Positions 1-6,920 of a stretch of DNA of 7,771 bases are shown here, one piece after another. Source of the stretch: an uncultured Verrucomicrobiales bacterium. GTDB lineage: Bacteria; Verrucomicrobiota; Verrucomicrobiia; Verrucomicrobiales; Akkermansiaceae. A program made the translations under genes and the position numbers. Below the pieces are notes generated by a model. It was given only the letters and a program-made list of their open reading frames with translations. It was not told the DNA's origin and did not search any database. Where the stretch lies: the NCBI GenBank assembly GCA_937952875.1, contig CALFDI010000243.1:1-7771 (forward strand), read 5' to 3'. Positions within the stretch are counted from its first letter, which is position 1. Each line of letters opens with the position of its first letter.

Positions 1-28
1 TAAGCTTACTATTTATAAGCCTATTTCT

Positions 29-358
29 ATGACAACAAAGCTCGTGCTTATCTGTGGTTCACTCCTGACTCTTGCTCTAACACCTTCCTGTAAAGATGAA
101 GAATTAGAGAAAGAAGCGGCAGCAAAAGAAATGAAGATTAAAGAACTTCGCGGAGTTCTGAATGGATTAAAGGCTCAAGTGGCGGATGATCCTGGTGACC
201 AAACAAAAGCGATTGCTGGCGCAAAGAAAAAACTCGCTAAGATTAAAAAGAACTCTGCAGGTCTTGAAGAGAAATTAGCAAAACTCAAAAAAGAACGAGT
301 GGAGCTGGAGGAAAAGTTCGAAGGCTACAAAAAGCGCTATAAGATGAGCGGTCAGTAG
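29..358 (+). CDS. Small lipoprotein-like coiled-coil protein, function unknown
   Basis: This encodes 109 residues that I do not recognise as a named family. The N-terminus has Lys4, a hydrophobic stretch at residues 5-18 and Cys21 in the context LTPSC-KDE. This resembles a type II (lipoprotein) signal peptide, although the -3 residue is Thr rather than the usual Leu, so lipidation is likely but not certain. From about residue 24 to the end the chain is almost entirely Lys, Glu, Ala and Leu with heptad-like spacing, which predicts a long alpha-helical coiled coil, broken near residues 52-58 by a DDPGD turn. If lipidated, it would be a periplasmic helical rod anchored to a membrane. The ATG at 29 is preferred because it includes the whole signal region. 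No Shine-Dalgarno is visible. The next gene begins 28 bases downstream and is also a coiled-coil envelope protein, so co-transcription and a shared job are plausible. A member of a longer operon starting before the window is possible, since only 28 bases precede it. Confidence 0.75.
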   Translation: MTTKLVLICGSLLTLALTPSCKDEELEKEAAAKEMKIKELRGVLNGLKAQVADDPGDQTKAIAGAKKKLAKIKKNSAGLEEKLAKLKKERVELEEKFEGYKKRYKMSGQ

Positions 359-386
359 ACTTTAACGTATTACAAATAATCAAGTT

Positions 387-1292
387 ATGTCTGATGTTCT
401 GTTAAGTTCAAAGGGGCCCGGTGTCATTGGCTTCTCAATAGCGGCTGTTGTTCTTGTCGGTTTTGGTGGATTGTGGCTTTTAGTGTTTGATGATCGATTT
501 AATGGCAATGCGAAAGCTGAAGTCCTTGAGGACATCGAACAGTCTGATAGCAAAATTTCTAAAATCCAGTCAGCGATACTATCGACCGAGAACAAAATTA
601 CTCGGATCAATCAAAACCTCAAAGATTTAAGAGAGGCTATATCTGCTCAAGATCAATTAGAACAAGCTAGGTCTCGGGCGTTACAGATGGATACTTTAAT
701 CAGCCAAGAAGAAATAGAACTTGAATCACGCAAAGATGATTTTGCGAATTATAAAGCTGCATATCGTAAGGAAACTCGAGCAAATGCGATAGGTAAACAG
801 TTAGGAACATTAACGACGCAGGATGGTCAAACGTATGAGAATGCAACGATCAAGAAAGTCGATGCGTTTGGTATGACCATTGCCTATTCTGGAGGGCGGA
901 AACGAATTGCTAGTAAGTATCTAAGCGCGGCAGACCAAGATCTGTATCAATTCAGTGAAGAAGAGGTTGAATCAATTAAGCAGGCCCAAGAGCAAACTGT
1001 TCCTGACCGGAAAAATCATAAAGCTGCGAATGAGGAAAAAACCTTAACACGAGAAGAACGAAAGGTCGCTAAGCTCATTTCTATCAGAGATAAAGGGCAA
1101 GATGAACTTCGAGAAATGCGTGAGAGGAAGAATATTCTTAACCAGCGGCATAAGAAGCTCGTGGCAGAGCGCAAAGCATCTCAATTAGATAAAGAAATAT
1201 CTAAGATAGAGAAAAATATCAGTATTTATCAAAAAGAACTTGGTAAACTTAATAAACAGATCTTCGATCTACAAAGTAAGATCAGTAAATAG
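387..1292 (+). CDS. Membrane-anchored coiled-coil protein with central beta-rich module (paralogue 1)
   Basis: A 301-residue protein of unknown function. Residues about 12-34 form a single transmembrane helix. Residues about 42-131 and 220-301 are Lys/Glu/Gln/Ile-rich and predict two coiled coils, and residues about 190-220 are a charged linker. Between the coils, residues about 136-190 form a compact module with LG at 139-140, TT at 143-144, Gly147, Tyr150, VD at 158-159, Gly162, GG at 169-170 and Arg173, reading like alternating short beta strands and turns. The same module, at the same residue numbers, occurs in the next gene, so the two are paralogues. The module also resembles the SHD1-like tail of the gene at 2384. 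Lys9 before the helix and acidic residues after it favour a cytoplasmic N-terminus and a periplasmic body, but this is inference. There are no cysteines. It lies 28 bases after the small coiled-coil gene and 44 before its paralogue, suggesting one operon. No Shine-Dalgarno is seen. A structural or scaffolding envelope role is only a guess. Confidence 0.8.
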   Translation: MSDVLLSSKGPGVIGFSIAAVVLVGFGGLWLLVFDDRFNGNAKAEVLEDIEQSDSKISKIQSAILSTENKITRINQNLKDLREAISAQDQLEQARSRALQMDTLISQEEIELESRKDDFANYKAAYRKETRANAIGKQLGTLTTQDGQTYENATIKKVDAFGMTIAYSGGRKRIASKYLSAADQDLYQFSEEEVESIKQAQEQTVPDRKNHKAANEEKTLTREERKVAKLISIRDKGQDELREMRERKNILNQRHKKLVAERKASQLDKEISKIEKNISIYQKELGKLNKQIFDLQSKISK

Positions 1293-1293
1293 A

Positions 1294-1299
1294 TATAAT
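1294..1299 (+). promoter_or_regulatory. TATAAT, isolated -10-like hexamer before paralogue 2
   Basis: A perfect TATAAT lies 37 bases upstream of the ATG at 1337, in the 44-base gap between the two paralogues. No TTGACA-like -35 box is found at the proper distance upstream, where the sequence is the tail of the preceding gene. It could be an internal promoter, but AT-rich chance is an equal explanation. Confidence 0.2.
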
Positions 1300-1336
1300 A
1301 TCTTACATTCATTCAAATAACGCACTCTATTACCTT

Positions 1337-2308
1337 ATGTCTGGATCACTTCATGCCAATGATAGCTCTCGAGATGTTCTCATCACCATTGGGGCAATCG
1401 TAGCTCTCGTCCTTATAGCTGTGGGACTTCTCATTGTATTAGATCCTAATGCAAATGCAGCATCTCGAAAGAAAAAAGAAGCCCAAGTGGCCATGCTGGG
1501 AGAGATCGAGATGCTGGAAACTGAGACCCGGGCGTATAAAGTGCGAGTTGCTCAGATGAAAGAGAATGTGTCAGATCTTCAAAAGCTGAAATCGTTCGAA
1601 AAGGATATTGAACTCACTCAAGAAGCCAGAATCAACAATAAGCTCGCTATATTTGAGGTTCAGCAAGCGATTTTAGATGCTCAAAATGCCATCGATGATC
1701 ACATGGATTCATATAGAGATATACAGCGGAAAAGTTCTCGTGGTCGCATGCTTGGAGATATTACGACGAAGAAGGGCACACGTTACTCAAGTGCGAAGAT
1801 ATTAGGAGTTGATGATATTGGAATTGAGTTTTCTCATGCAGGTGGAGTGTCTCGAGTGAGCTTTCAGGATTTAGGGGTAAAGATGCAGGAAGAATTCGGC
1901 TATGATAAGACCTTAGCTCTTCTAGCGAAAAAACGTGAAAAAGAGATTGAGCAGTATTTCGCTAGGCAATCGAAAGAGCCCAAAGTGCCTCAGCAGACAG
2001 AACCAGGTGAGACTGTTGAGACATCAAAAGATGAACTTTTCGACGATTATCTAGCGAAACTTTCTGTGATGCGCCTTTTAGAAGCGAATACACTCAAGGC
2101 GATGGAAGAAGCTAAGCGGAATCCAACAAAAGCTCTGAATTCATTTTCAATTGTAACGTGGTCTCAGCATGCGAAAAAACTGCAAGTGCGCTTGAAAGGC
2201 ATGCAGAAAAACCTCGCTCTACTAGAAGCTGAACTCATTAAGCATGATAAAAATGCCGCGAGATTTATTCGAAAAGAGAAGCGGAAGACCGCGATACGTG
2301 GCCTATAG
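1337..2308 (+). CDS. Membrane-anchored coiled-coil protein with central beta-rich module (paralogue 2)
   Basis: A 323-residue protein with the same layout as its upstream neighbour: one transmembrane helix at about residues 14-36, a helical coiled coil at about 44-132, a small beta-rich module at about 136-190, a Pro/Glu/Thr-rich linker at about 212-230, and a second helical region at about 231-315 ending in a basic tail. The module keeps LG (139-140), TT (143-144), Gly147, Tyr150, VD (158-159), Gly162, GG (169-170), Arg173 and Leu179 at exactly the residue numbers of paralogue 1. Outside these positions similarity is low, so the duplication is old. The Lys/Arg cluster at residues 44-47 just after the helix leaves membrane orientation open, since the positive-inside rule would place it in the cytoplasm. 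The ATG at 1337 is chosen because it gives a short N-terminal tail before the helix; no Shine-Dalgarno is visible. The function is unknown. The pairing suggests hetero-oligomerisation through the coiled coils, which is inference. Confidence 0.8.
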   Translation: MSGSLHANDSSRDVLITIGAIVALVLIAVGLLIVLDPNANAASRKKKEAQVAMLGEIEMLETETRAYKVRVAQMKENVSDLQKLKSFEKDIELTQEARINNKLAIFEVQQAILDAQNAIDDHMDSYRDIQRKSSRGRMLGDITTKKGTRYSSAKILGVDDIGIEFSHAGGVSRVSFQDLGVKMQEEFGYDKTLALLAKKREKEIEQYFARQSKEPKVPQQTEPGETVETSKDELFDDYLAKLSVMRLLEANTLKAMEEAKRNPTKALNSFSIVTWSQHAKKLQVRLKGMQKNLALLEAELIKHDKNAARFIRKEKRKTAIRGL

Positions 2309-2322
2309 TGTTTGACTGCTAG

Positions 2323-2347
2323 AAGAGTGCAGACATGCAGGGCTCTT
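2323..2347 (+). other. Weak stem-loop in the gap before the thioredoxin-like gene
   Basis: AAGAG (2323-2327) can pair with CTCTT (2343-2347), and inside it TGCA (2328-2331) can pair with TGCA (2336-2339) around a four-base loop, leaving a three-G bulge. No T-run follows directly. It may be chance; it is noted because it sits in one of the two longest gaps of the window (2309-2383). Confidence 0.2.
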
Positions 2348-2383
2348 GCGCTACTGTGTGATTTTCTCTAGTGATTAGGGGTC

Positions 2384-3310
2384 ATGAGATTTTCGAGTCA
2401 GCTTTTATTGCTCTTTTGTAGTTGTCTTCTCGGAGTCTCCTGTAGCCATAAAGAAAAGGCTCCCGCGAGCTCACCTCAGCAGGTGGCGAATCAGATACCG
2501 GCTCATCTGAGTAAATGGGGGGCGAGTGCTGATAAGGGAAAGCTAGAGCAGCAAGGGGATTTCTACATTGATAGCCGAGTAAAAGGTGAGTTTTCACAGT
2601 CTGTCTCTGCAACTCGTCCTCAAGACATTGTCTTCACGAAACCTGGCGACACAGAATTTGCAGCTTCAGCTGAGTTAAAAGAAATCTGGAAGAAGGAATA
2701 TGAAGGCCCTTGGATGAAGAGCTTTAATAATGCTCTCCGAAAAGCTCAAGTGGAGGGTAAGCCGATTTTCATTCTCTTTTCTTCTGAGACGAATCCTTTG
2801 GTGAAAGCTCTGGATGAAGAAGTGCTTGGGAAAAAAGAATTTGCGAGCTGGGCCGCTGAAAATGTGATTCGCCTTCGTTTTGAAGATTATCGGTCAAAGA
2901 GTCGCTCAAAGTATGGAGCAAAAATCGACTACATTGAAAATTTGAAAAAGCGCTTTCAAGTGCGCGCAGTTCCAAGTGGTGTTCTTGTGTTGCCAAATGG
3001 CACTGTGACAGCACGTTACAGAGGCTATCGGAAGGGCGAGTTCGCATTTTATGAGGGGCGTCTGCGTGATAATGTGGAAGCGGCGCAAAAGAAAATCGCT
3101 TTGTGGGAGGCTGATTTAGAGAAAAAAGGCTACCGCATCTGGACAGATATCAAAAAGCGCACCGTCATGGCAAAGCTGACGCGCTATGATGATGAGCGCC
3201 TGTATCTCGTTCAACCTGATGGCAAGCGCTCATCTGTGCATGAGTCGAAGTTAGGCCCAGCTGATCGGAAATGGCTCCGGGAAGAGAAGCAAAAGCGTGG
3301 TCTGCTATAA
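2384..3310 (+). CDS. Predicted lipoprotein: redox-dead thioredoxin-like domain plus SHD1-like C-terminal module
   Basis: A 308-residue predicted lipoprotein. Residues 1-20 look like a type II signal peptide ending at Cys20 (LLGVSC), followed by a disordered Ser/Pro/Gln-rich linker to about residue 100. Residues about 107-235 match the thioredoxin-like family with the pattern W-x3-F-x2-A-x2-A-x3-GKP: GPWMKSF, then EGKPIFILF, then LDEEV at 143-147, and a cis-proline loop AVPSG with Pro197. The CxxC position reads SSETNPLVKAL (133-143), and the only cysteines in the protein are 12, 14 and 20, all in the signal region. Thiol-disulfide exchange is therefore not expected, and a binding or scaffold role is more likely. 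Residues about 249-300 (RIWTD, QPDGKRSSV, KLGPADRKWL) resemble the SLA1 homology domain 1, common in planctomycete and verrucomicrobial proteins. A weak AGGGG sits 4 bases before the ATG. It follows the paralogue pair by 75 bases and may belong with it. Confidence 0.85.
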   Translation: MRFSSQLLLLFCSCLLGVSCSHKEKAPASSPQQVANQIPAHLSKWGASADKGKLEQQGDFYIDSRVKGEFSQSVSATRPQDIVFTKPGDTEFAASAELKEIWKKEYEGPWMKSFNNALRKAQVEGKPIFILFSSETNPLVKALDEEVLGKKEFASWAAENVIRLRFEDYRSKSRSKYGAKIDYIENLKKRFQVRAVPSGVLVLPNGTVTARYRGYRKGEFAFYEGRLRDNVEAAQKKIALWEADLEKKGYRIWTDIKKRTVMAKLTRYDDERLYLVQPDGKRSSVHESKLGPADRKWLREEKQKRGLL

Positions 3311-3327
3311 GTTGGAATCATAGCAGA
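3301..3327 (+). terminator. Inverted repeat at the end of the thioredoxin-like gene, possible weak terminator
   Basis: TCTGCTAT (3301-3308) pairs perfectly with ATAGCAGA (3320-3327) across an 11-base loop. The left arm covers the last codons and the first base of the stop codon TAA (3308-3310). No U-tract follows, so it is not a classic intrinsic terminator. It could attenuate transcription, slow 3' decay, or be a binding palindrome ahead of the symporter gene. The position between two functionally unrelated genes fits a transcript boundary. Confidence 0.35.
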
Positions 3328-3388
3328 ATACAAAGAAAGCATTCTTTACTCTTGTGGGGCGGCGACACATTTTTCAGTGTATCATCCC

Positions 3389-5242
3389 ATGATCAGCAGA
3401 CTTTTGAAATGGGTTGTCGGAATGTTACTTCTGTCGACAAGTATGGCGACTGCGGCGGATGAAGGCATGGATGCGAAGGTTGATGCGGTGCTTCAACCCA
3501 TAGCCAAGTGGTTCGATGAGATTATATTCACACCAGTCACGCTTTTCGGTGAAGATGTGCCAATCGTCTTGTTGCTTCTGGCGTTTACAGCGATTTTCCT
3601 TACCCTTTACTTTAAGTTTATCAATTTACGTTCCATCGGCTTAGCGATCCGGACAGTAAAAGGAAAGTATTCTTCAAAAGACGATCCGGGTCAGATCACT
3701 CATTTCCAAGCGCTATCTACGGCAGTCTCAGCGACTGTTGGCCTCGGTAATATCGCAGGCGTGGCGATTGCAATCAGTCTCGGAGGTCCAGGCGCCGTTT
3801 TTTGGATGATCTTCATGGGATTCATGGGGATGACATCGAAGTTCACTGAGTGCACGCTTGGTGTGAAATACCGGATGATAGATGCCAAGGGGAAGGCTCG
3901 CGGTGGTGGCATGTATTATCTCAGAGATGGCCTTGCCGAGAAGGGGCTCGGCGGTCTAGGCAAGGTGCTCGCTGTGATTTTTGCGATCGCGTGTATCGGT
4001 GGAGCTATTGGTGCAGGGAATATGTTCCAAGTGAATCAGGCACATCAGCAGGTCTCTGAGACATTTAATATTTTCAATGGTGATAACGGGGGGTGGACCT
4101 TCGGACTCATGATGGCTGTCTTCACAGGGCTTGTGATTATTGGTGGTATCGTCTCTATCGCTCGTGTCACAGGGGTGATGGTGCCGTTTATGTGTATCTC
4201 TTACATTATTGCGTGTCTCGTTGTCTTATCTGCTCACATCACTGAGATACCAGCAGCGATAGGCACAATTATTACTTCAGCCTTCACAGGTGAAGCTGCA
4301 TTAGGTGGAGTAATAATAAGCTTAATTCAAGGTGTCAAACGTGGTGTCTTTTCCAATGAAGCCGGAGTAGGATCTGCCGCCATGGCTCACGCCGCTGTGA
4401 AGACGAAAAAGCCCGCGAGCGAAGGAATTGTTGCGTTGTTAGAACCATTTATCGATACAGTCGTTGTCTGTAGTATGACAGCTCTAGTCATTGTCGTGAC
4501 AGGAATGTGGAAGGTGAATTCTGATGTGAAAGATGAGTCTCTCGCACTGCTTCAGTCTCCAATCGTAGGAGCAGTTGAGGTGTCCACCTTTGAGAAAGGT
4601 GTGCATCTCAAGGTCCAGTCTAAGTGGCGCAAAGTGCCAAGCGGTTGGGTAAAAGCAGATGCGATTAAGGAGGAGAGAAATAAAAAAGGTTTTTATAGTA
4701 GTTCAAAACCAGTTAAAGTGTATTCCGCTCCTGCTGTTAAGGATCTCAAGCCAGTTGAAGAAGCGGTAAAAAACGTGGAAGCTGGACCAATTTGGGCTTA
4801 TACCTCAGATCCTAAGACCGAGAGTATTGGGTGGGTCCCATTTGAGTCACTGAATGATCGCTCTGACACAAGTGGAGGAATTTGGCTCACGTCTCAGGCC
4901 TTTTCTACTGTCATTTCTTGGTTCCCTTACGTCTTGGCTATCGCCGTTTTTCTGTTTGCGTTTTCTACATTGATCTCTTGGTCGTATTACGGCGAACAGG
5001 CAGTCGATTATCTATTCAAAGGGAACGCAGTAGCGAATGCAGCGTATAAGCTCATTTTCTGTCTTTTCATCGTATTGGGCTCTGCTGCGTCTCTTGGAAG
5101 TGTTCTCCTCTTATCTGATGCGATGTTCTTCGCCATGGTTGTTCCGAACTTGATAGGCCTCTATTTCCTTCTCCCTATTGTAAAGAAAGAGCTGAAAATA
5201 TTCCGCGAGCATACCGCAGAAATTGACGCGAAGCAGGGGTAG
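3389..5242 (+). CDS. Sodium/alanine (glycine) symporter, AGCS family, with periplasmic insertion
   Basis: This is an inner-membrane amino-acid carrier that imports alanine or glycine with sodium (or H+) through a LeuT-type fold. Family motifs are clear: HFQALSTAVSATVGLGNIAG, GGPGAVFW, TLGVKYR, GAGNMFQVNQ, FSNEAGVGSAAMAHAA, and FLFAFSTLISWSYYGEQ near the C-terminus. About eleven transmembrane segments can be read. I start it at the ATG at 3389 (617 residues) because this gives a clean signal peptide, residues 1-23 ending ATAA; an in-frame GTG at 3377 would only add four residues. The signal peptide puts the mature N-terminus outside, as expected for an 11-helix member. At 617 residues it is longer than usual (roughly 450-550), mainly through a soluble insertion at about residues 377-495. 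Relatives include AlsT/AgcS-type proteins; substrate preference between Ala and Gly cannot be told. The flanking genes are not amino-acid metabolism genes, so it is probably an independent unit. Confidence 0.95.
   Translation: MISRLLKWVVGMLLLSTSMATAADEGMDAKVDAVLQPIAKWFDEIIFTPVTLFGEDVPIVLLLLAFTAIFLTLYFKFINLRSIGLAIRTVKGKYSSKDDPGQITHFQALSTAVSATVGLGNIAGVAIAISLGGPGAVFWMIFMGFMGMTSKFTECTLGVKYRMIDAKGKARGGGMYYLRDGLAEKGLGGLGKVLAVIFAIACIGGAIGAGNMFQVNQAHQQVSETFNIFNGDNGGWTFGLMMAVFTGLVIIGGIVSIARVTGVMVPFMCISYIIACLVVLSAHITEIPAAIGTIITSAFTGEAALGGVIISLIQGVKRGVFSNEAGVGSAAMAHAAVKTKKPASEGIVALLEPFIDTVVVCSMTALVIVVTGMWKVNSDVKDESLALLQSPIVGAVEVSTFEKGVHLKVQSKWRKVPSGWVKADAIKEERNKKGFYSSSKPVKVYSAPAVKDLKPVEEAVKNVEAGPIWAYTSDPKTESIGWVPFESLNDRSDTSGGIWLTSQAFSTVISWFPYVLAIAVFLFAFSTLISWSYYGEQAVDYLFKGNAVANAAYKLIFCLFIVLGSAASLGSVLLLSDAMFFAMVVPNLIGLYFLLPIVKKELKIFREHTAEIDAKQG
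4517..4873 (+). other. Soluble insertion domain inside the AGCS symporter
   Basis: Residues about 377-495 of the symporter interrupt the family between the helix ending in TALVIVVTGMW and the helix starting SQAFSTVISWFPYV, where ordinary members have a short loop. The insertion is hydrophilic, Lys/Val/Ser-rich and lacks a membrane segment. Two stretches look alike: one ending WRKVPSGWVKADAI and one running from KPVKVYSAPAV to IGWVPFESL. Both end in a GWV-x2-x2-[IL] pattern reminiscent of bacterial SH3-like barrels. Counting helices from a periplasmic N-terminus places the loop in the periplasm. The SH3-like reading is inference; the presence and size of the insertion is what the sequence shows. 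Confidence 0.6.
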
Positions 5243-5275
5243 CGCTTTGCTCATGCTGTGTCACATTCTACCTAG

Positions 5276-5893
5276 ATGACGAGAAAGGTAGTCCCGGAAA
5301 TACTAGATGAGCTCGACGCGGATGATCCGCGTGCTCAGAGAAGTCGCCGGGATCTACGCTTGATCAACTTCGTCATGGGGAATGAGCGCTGGATTTCTCG
5401 AAAGGTTCGGGCTCATCAGCCTAAAAAAATCATAGAATTAGGAGCGGGCGAAGGGCATCTCTCGAATCGCTTAGCATCCGTAGCCTCTGTCGAGGCATAT
5501 GATCTCTCGCCACAGCCAGTCGATCTGTTGGCGAATGTTCACTGGCATGAGGGTGATATCTTTGAATCGATAGACGCTCTACAAGGAGATGCGTTCGTTG
5601 CGTGTTTGGTCTTACACCATTTTGAAGAACCTGCTCTCAGACGCATTGCACGGGCAGTCTCTCACTGTAATACACTTATTTTTAGCGAACCTTGGAGAGC
5701 CTCTTGGCCGCACATGTTTGGGAAAACAGCGTGGCCATTCATCAATGATGTCACGCGTCATGATATGCATGTCAGCATTGATGCAGGCTTTGTTCCGGGA
5801 GAGTTGCCTGAGATTTTTGGGAGTGATTGGAATTGGAGTGAACAGGTCACACTCGCTGGAGCTCTACGCACGATCGGGAGGAAGTCTCCTTGA
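5276..5893 (+). CDS. Class I SAM-dependent methyltransferase of a type III PKS cassette
   Basis: A 205-residue methyltransferase that should transfer a methyl group from S-adenosylmethionine, most probably to a hydroxyl of the polyketide made by the downstream synthase. The SAM-binding glycine loop is ELGAGEG (54-60), the acidic residue after strand beta2 is Asp76 in YDLSP, and the motif after beta4 is CLVLHHFEEP (110-119). The N-terminal signature LDADDPRAQRSRRDLRLIN (13-31) and the C-terminal NDVTRHDMHVSIDAGF (157-172) are, as far as I recall, features of methyltransferases found next to type III PKS genes in Planctomycetota and Verrucomicrobiota. It starts 33 bases after the symporter without a visible Shine-Dalgarno, and its stop overlaps the start of the FAD oxidoreductase by four bases, which argues for translational coupling and one pathway. 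Substrate and regiochemistry cannot be read; an O-methyltransferase is the best guess, a C-methyltransferase possible. Confidence 0.87.
   Translation: MTRKVVPEILDELDADDPRAQRSRRDLRLINFVMGNERWISRKVRAHQPKKIIELGAGEGHLSNRLASVASVEAYDLSPQPVDLLANVHWHEGDIFESIDALQGDAFVACLVLHHFEEPALRRIARAVSHCNTLIFSEPWRASWPHMFGKTAWPFINDVTRHDMHVSIDAGFVPGELPEIFGSDWNWSEQVTLAGALRTIGRKSP
5876..5881 (+). promoter_or_regulatory. Strong Shine-Dalgarno (GGGAGG) for the TTG start of the FAD oxidoreductase
   Basis: GGGAGG lies inside the last codons of the methyltransferase gene, with 8 bases between it and the TTG at 5890. It decides the start of the oxidoreductase, because the flavin-binding fold begins in the first codons. It is the only convincing Shine-Dalgarno in the window. 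Together with the TTGA overlap it suggests re-initiation by ribosomes finishing the methyltransferase. Confidence 0.75.
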
Positions 5894-6906
5894 AGACTAT
5901 CGAGATCATAGGTGGCGGGCTCAGTGGTTTGTCACTCGGTATCGGGTTGCGGAGTCGTGGGATACCTGTGCACGTGCGGGAGGCTGGGAGCTACCCAAGG
6001 CATAAAGTATGTGGCGAATTTATCTGTGGGGTCAGTCGTGATACGCTTGAATCTCTCAATATCTACGAACTCTTCGAGAGTGCTCCTTTCTATAATAAAA
6101 GCCGTTGGTTCCGTGGAAATAAGGTCTTACTCGATCAGGATCTAAAGACCGGCGCATGGGGGATTTCTCGCTACCGTATGGATGACTGGCTGCAGGATAA
6201 GTTCAAGTCACTCGGCGGAACGCTCACAACAGATGATCGTGTGAAGGCTGAGGCTGGGGAAGGGAGAGTCTGGTCAGCTGGGCGGATTCCTAAGTCCAGC
6301 TCACAGTGGCTCGGGCTAAAAGTCCATATGCGAGGCTATGAGATGCAGTCCGAACTCGAAATGCATATGGGGCAAGGTGGGTATGCAGGTCTCGTTCAGA
6401 TAGAGGGGGGCTGGATCAATATATGCGGACTTTTTAAGAAAAGACGCGATACTGAAGGAAAGCATTCAGCTCTGTTAGAGTCATATTTACGTCTTTCAGG
6501 ACTCACACAGTTGGCCGATGTCTTAGGAAGCGCTGAACAGCGAAAAGGCTCCTTTTGTGCCGTCGCTGGCTTTGACCTCGGAACGCAGACTGTCGAAGAT
6601 GAACGTCTCGTCATAGGTGATGCAGAGAGCATGATTCCACCTTTCACAGGGAATGGCATGTCTATGGCTTTTGAATCCGCTGAGATAGCTTTAGTGAATT
6701 TATCTGCGTATTCCCAAGGAGATATGACCTGGGAGCAGTGCCGTGCAAATATTGGCATGTCTCAAAGAAAGCGGTTCCGCACGCGGCTAGCGACTTCACA
6801 GGGCTGCCATCCTTTTCTTCTCTCTCCTACGGGGCAGTCAGCTCTATCACTAGCATCTCGGGTAAAGCTCTTTCCATTCAACACGCTCTTTTCCCTCACT
6901 CATTAG
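5890..6906 (+). CDS. FAD-dependent oxidoreductase (geranylgeranyl-reductase-like/hydroxylase family)
   Basis: A 338-residue flavoprotein. The N-terminal Rossmann fold carries the GxGxxG dinucleotide motif at Gly8-Gly10-Gly13 ([10 protein letters not shown]) with the ribose-binding Glu31 at the end of beta2. PRHKVCGEF (36-44) is the variant seen in geranylgeranyl-reductase-like members, YRMDDWL (95-101) matches the conserved Arg-x-x-Asp region, and the second FAD motif is [18 protein letters not shown] (243-260). The start is TTG at 5890: the FAD fold begins at once, so no later start is possible, and a strong Shine-Dalgarno lies 8 bases upstream. It overlaps the methyltransferase stop by four bases and ends 14 bases before the polyketide synthase. 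In this setting it probably hydroxylates or oxidises the methylated polyketide, or reduces a double bond in it; the sequence does not decide which. It is slightly short for the family, with the C-terminal region compact. Confidence 0.88.
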   Translation: MKTIEIIGGGLSGLSLGIGLRSRGIPVHVREAGSYPRHKVCGEFICGVSRDTLESLNIYELFESAPFYNKSRWFRGNKVLLDQDLKTGAWGISRYRMDDWLQDKFKSLGGTLTTDDRVKAEAGEGRVWSAGRIPKSSSQWLGLKVHMRGYEMQSELEMHMGQGGYAGLVQIEGGWINICGLFKKRRDTEGKHSALLESYLRLSGLTQLADVLGSAEQRKGSFCAVAGFDLGTQTVEDERLVIGDAESMIPPFTGNGMSMAFESAEIALVNLSAYSQGDMTWEQCRANIGMSQRKRFRTRLATSQGCHPFLLSPTGQSALSLASRVKLFPFNTLFSLTH

Positions 6907-6920
6907 TTGTCATTTTTTTC

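Noticed and set aside
380..610. Minus-strand open frame antisense to paralogue 1
   Set aside because: It lies opposite a well-supported gene, has no recognisable domain and no start signal, so it is a shadow frame.
2769..3088. Two overlapping minus-strand open frames opposite the thioredoxin-like gene
   Set aside because: They share the region in different frames, lack domain signals, and the + strand frame has clear family motifs.
3377..3388. GTG at 3377 as symporter start
   Set aside because: It adds only four residues (VYHP) before a normal signal peptide that begins with the ATG at 3389; no Shine-Dalgarno favours it.
3271..3462. Short + strand frame bridging the lipoprotein and symporter genes
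   Set aside because: It overlaps both real genes out of frame, including the symporter signal peptide, and has no family features.
5589..6145. Out-of-frame + strand open frames across the methyltransferase/oxidoreductase junction
   Set aside because: They are shadows of two genes with intact SAM and FAD motifs; the translated text has no domain signature.
6396..6758. Minus-strand 120-codon frame opposite the FAD oxidoreductase
   Set aside because: It is antisense to a region holding the conserved second FAD motif; no homology features seen.
5890..6906. Truncation of the FAD oxidoreductase
   Set aside because: It is somewhat short, but both FAD motifs and the C-terminal helices are present and the next gene starts 14 bases later, so a complete compact member is more likely.
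6913..6919. Run of seven T after the oxidoreductase gene as an intrinsic terminator
   Set aside because: No GC-rich hairpin precedes it, and the polyketide synthase ATG follows one base later, so it is more likely part of the leader.
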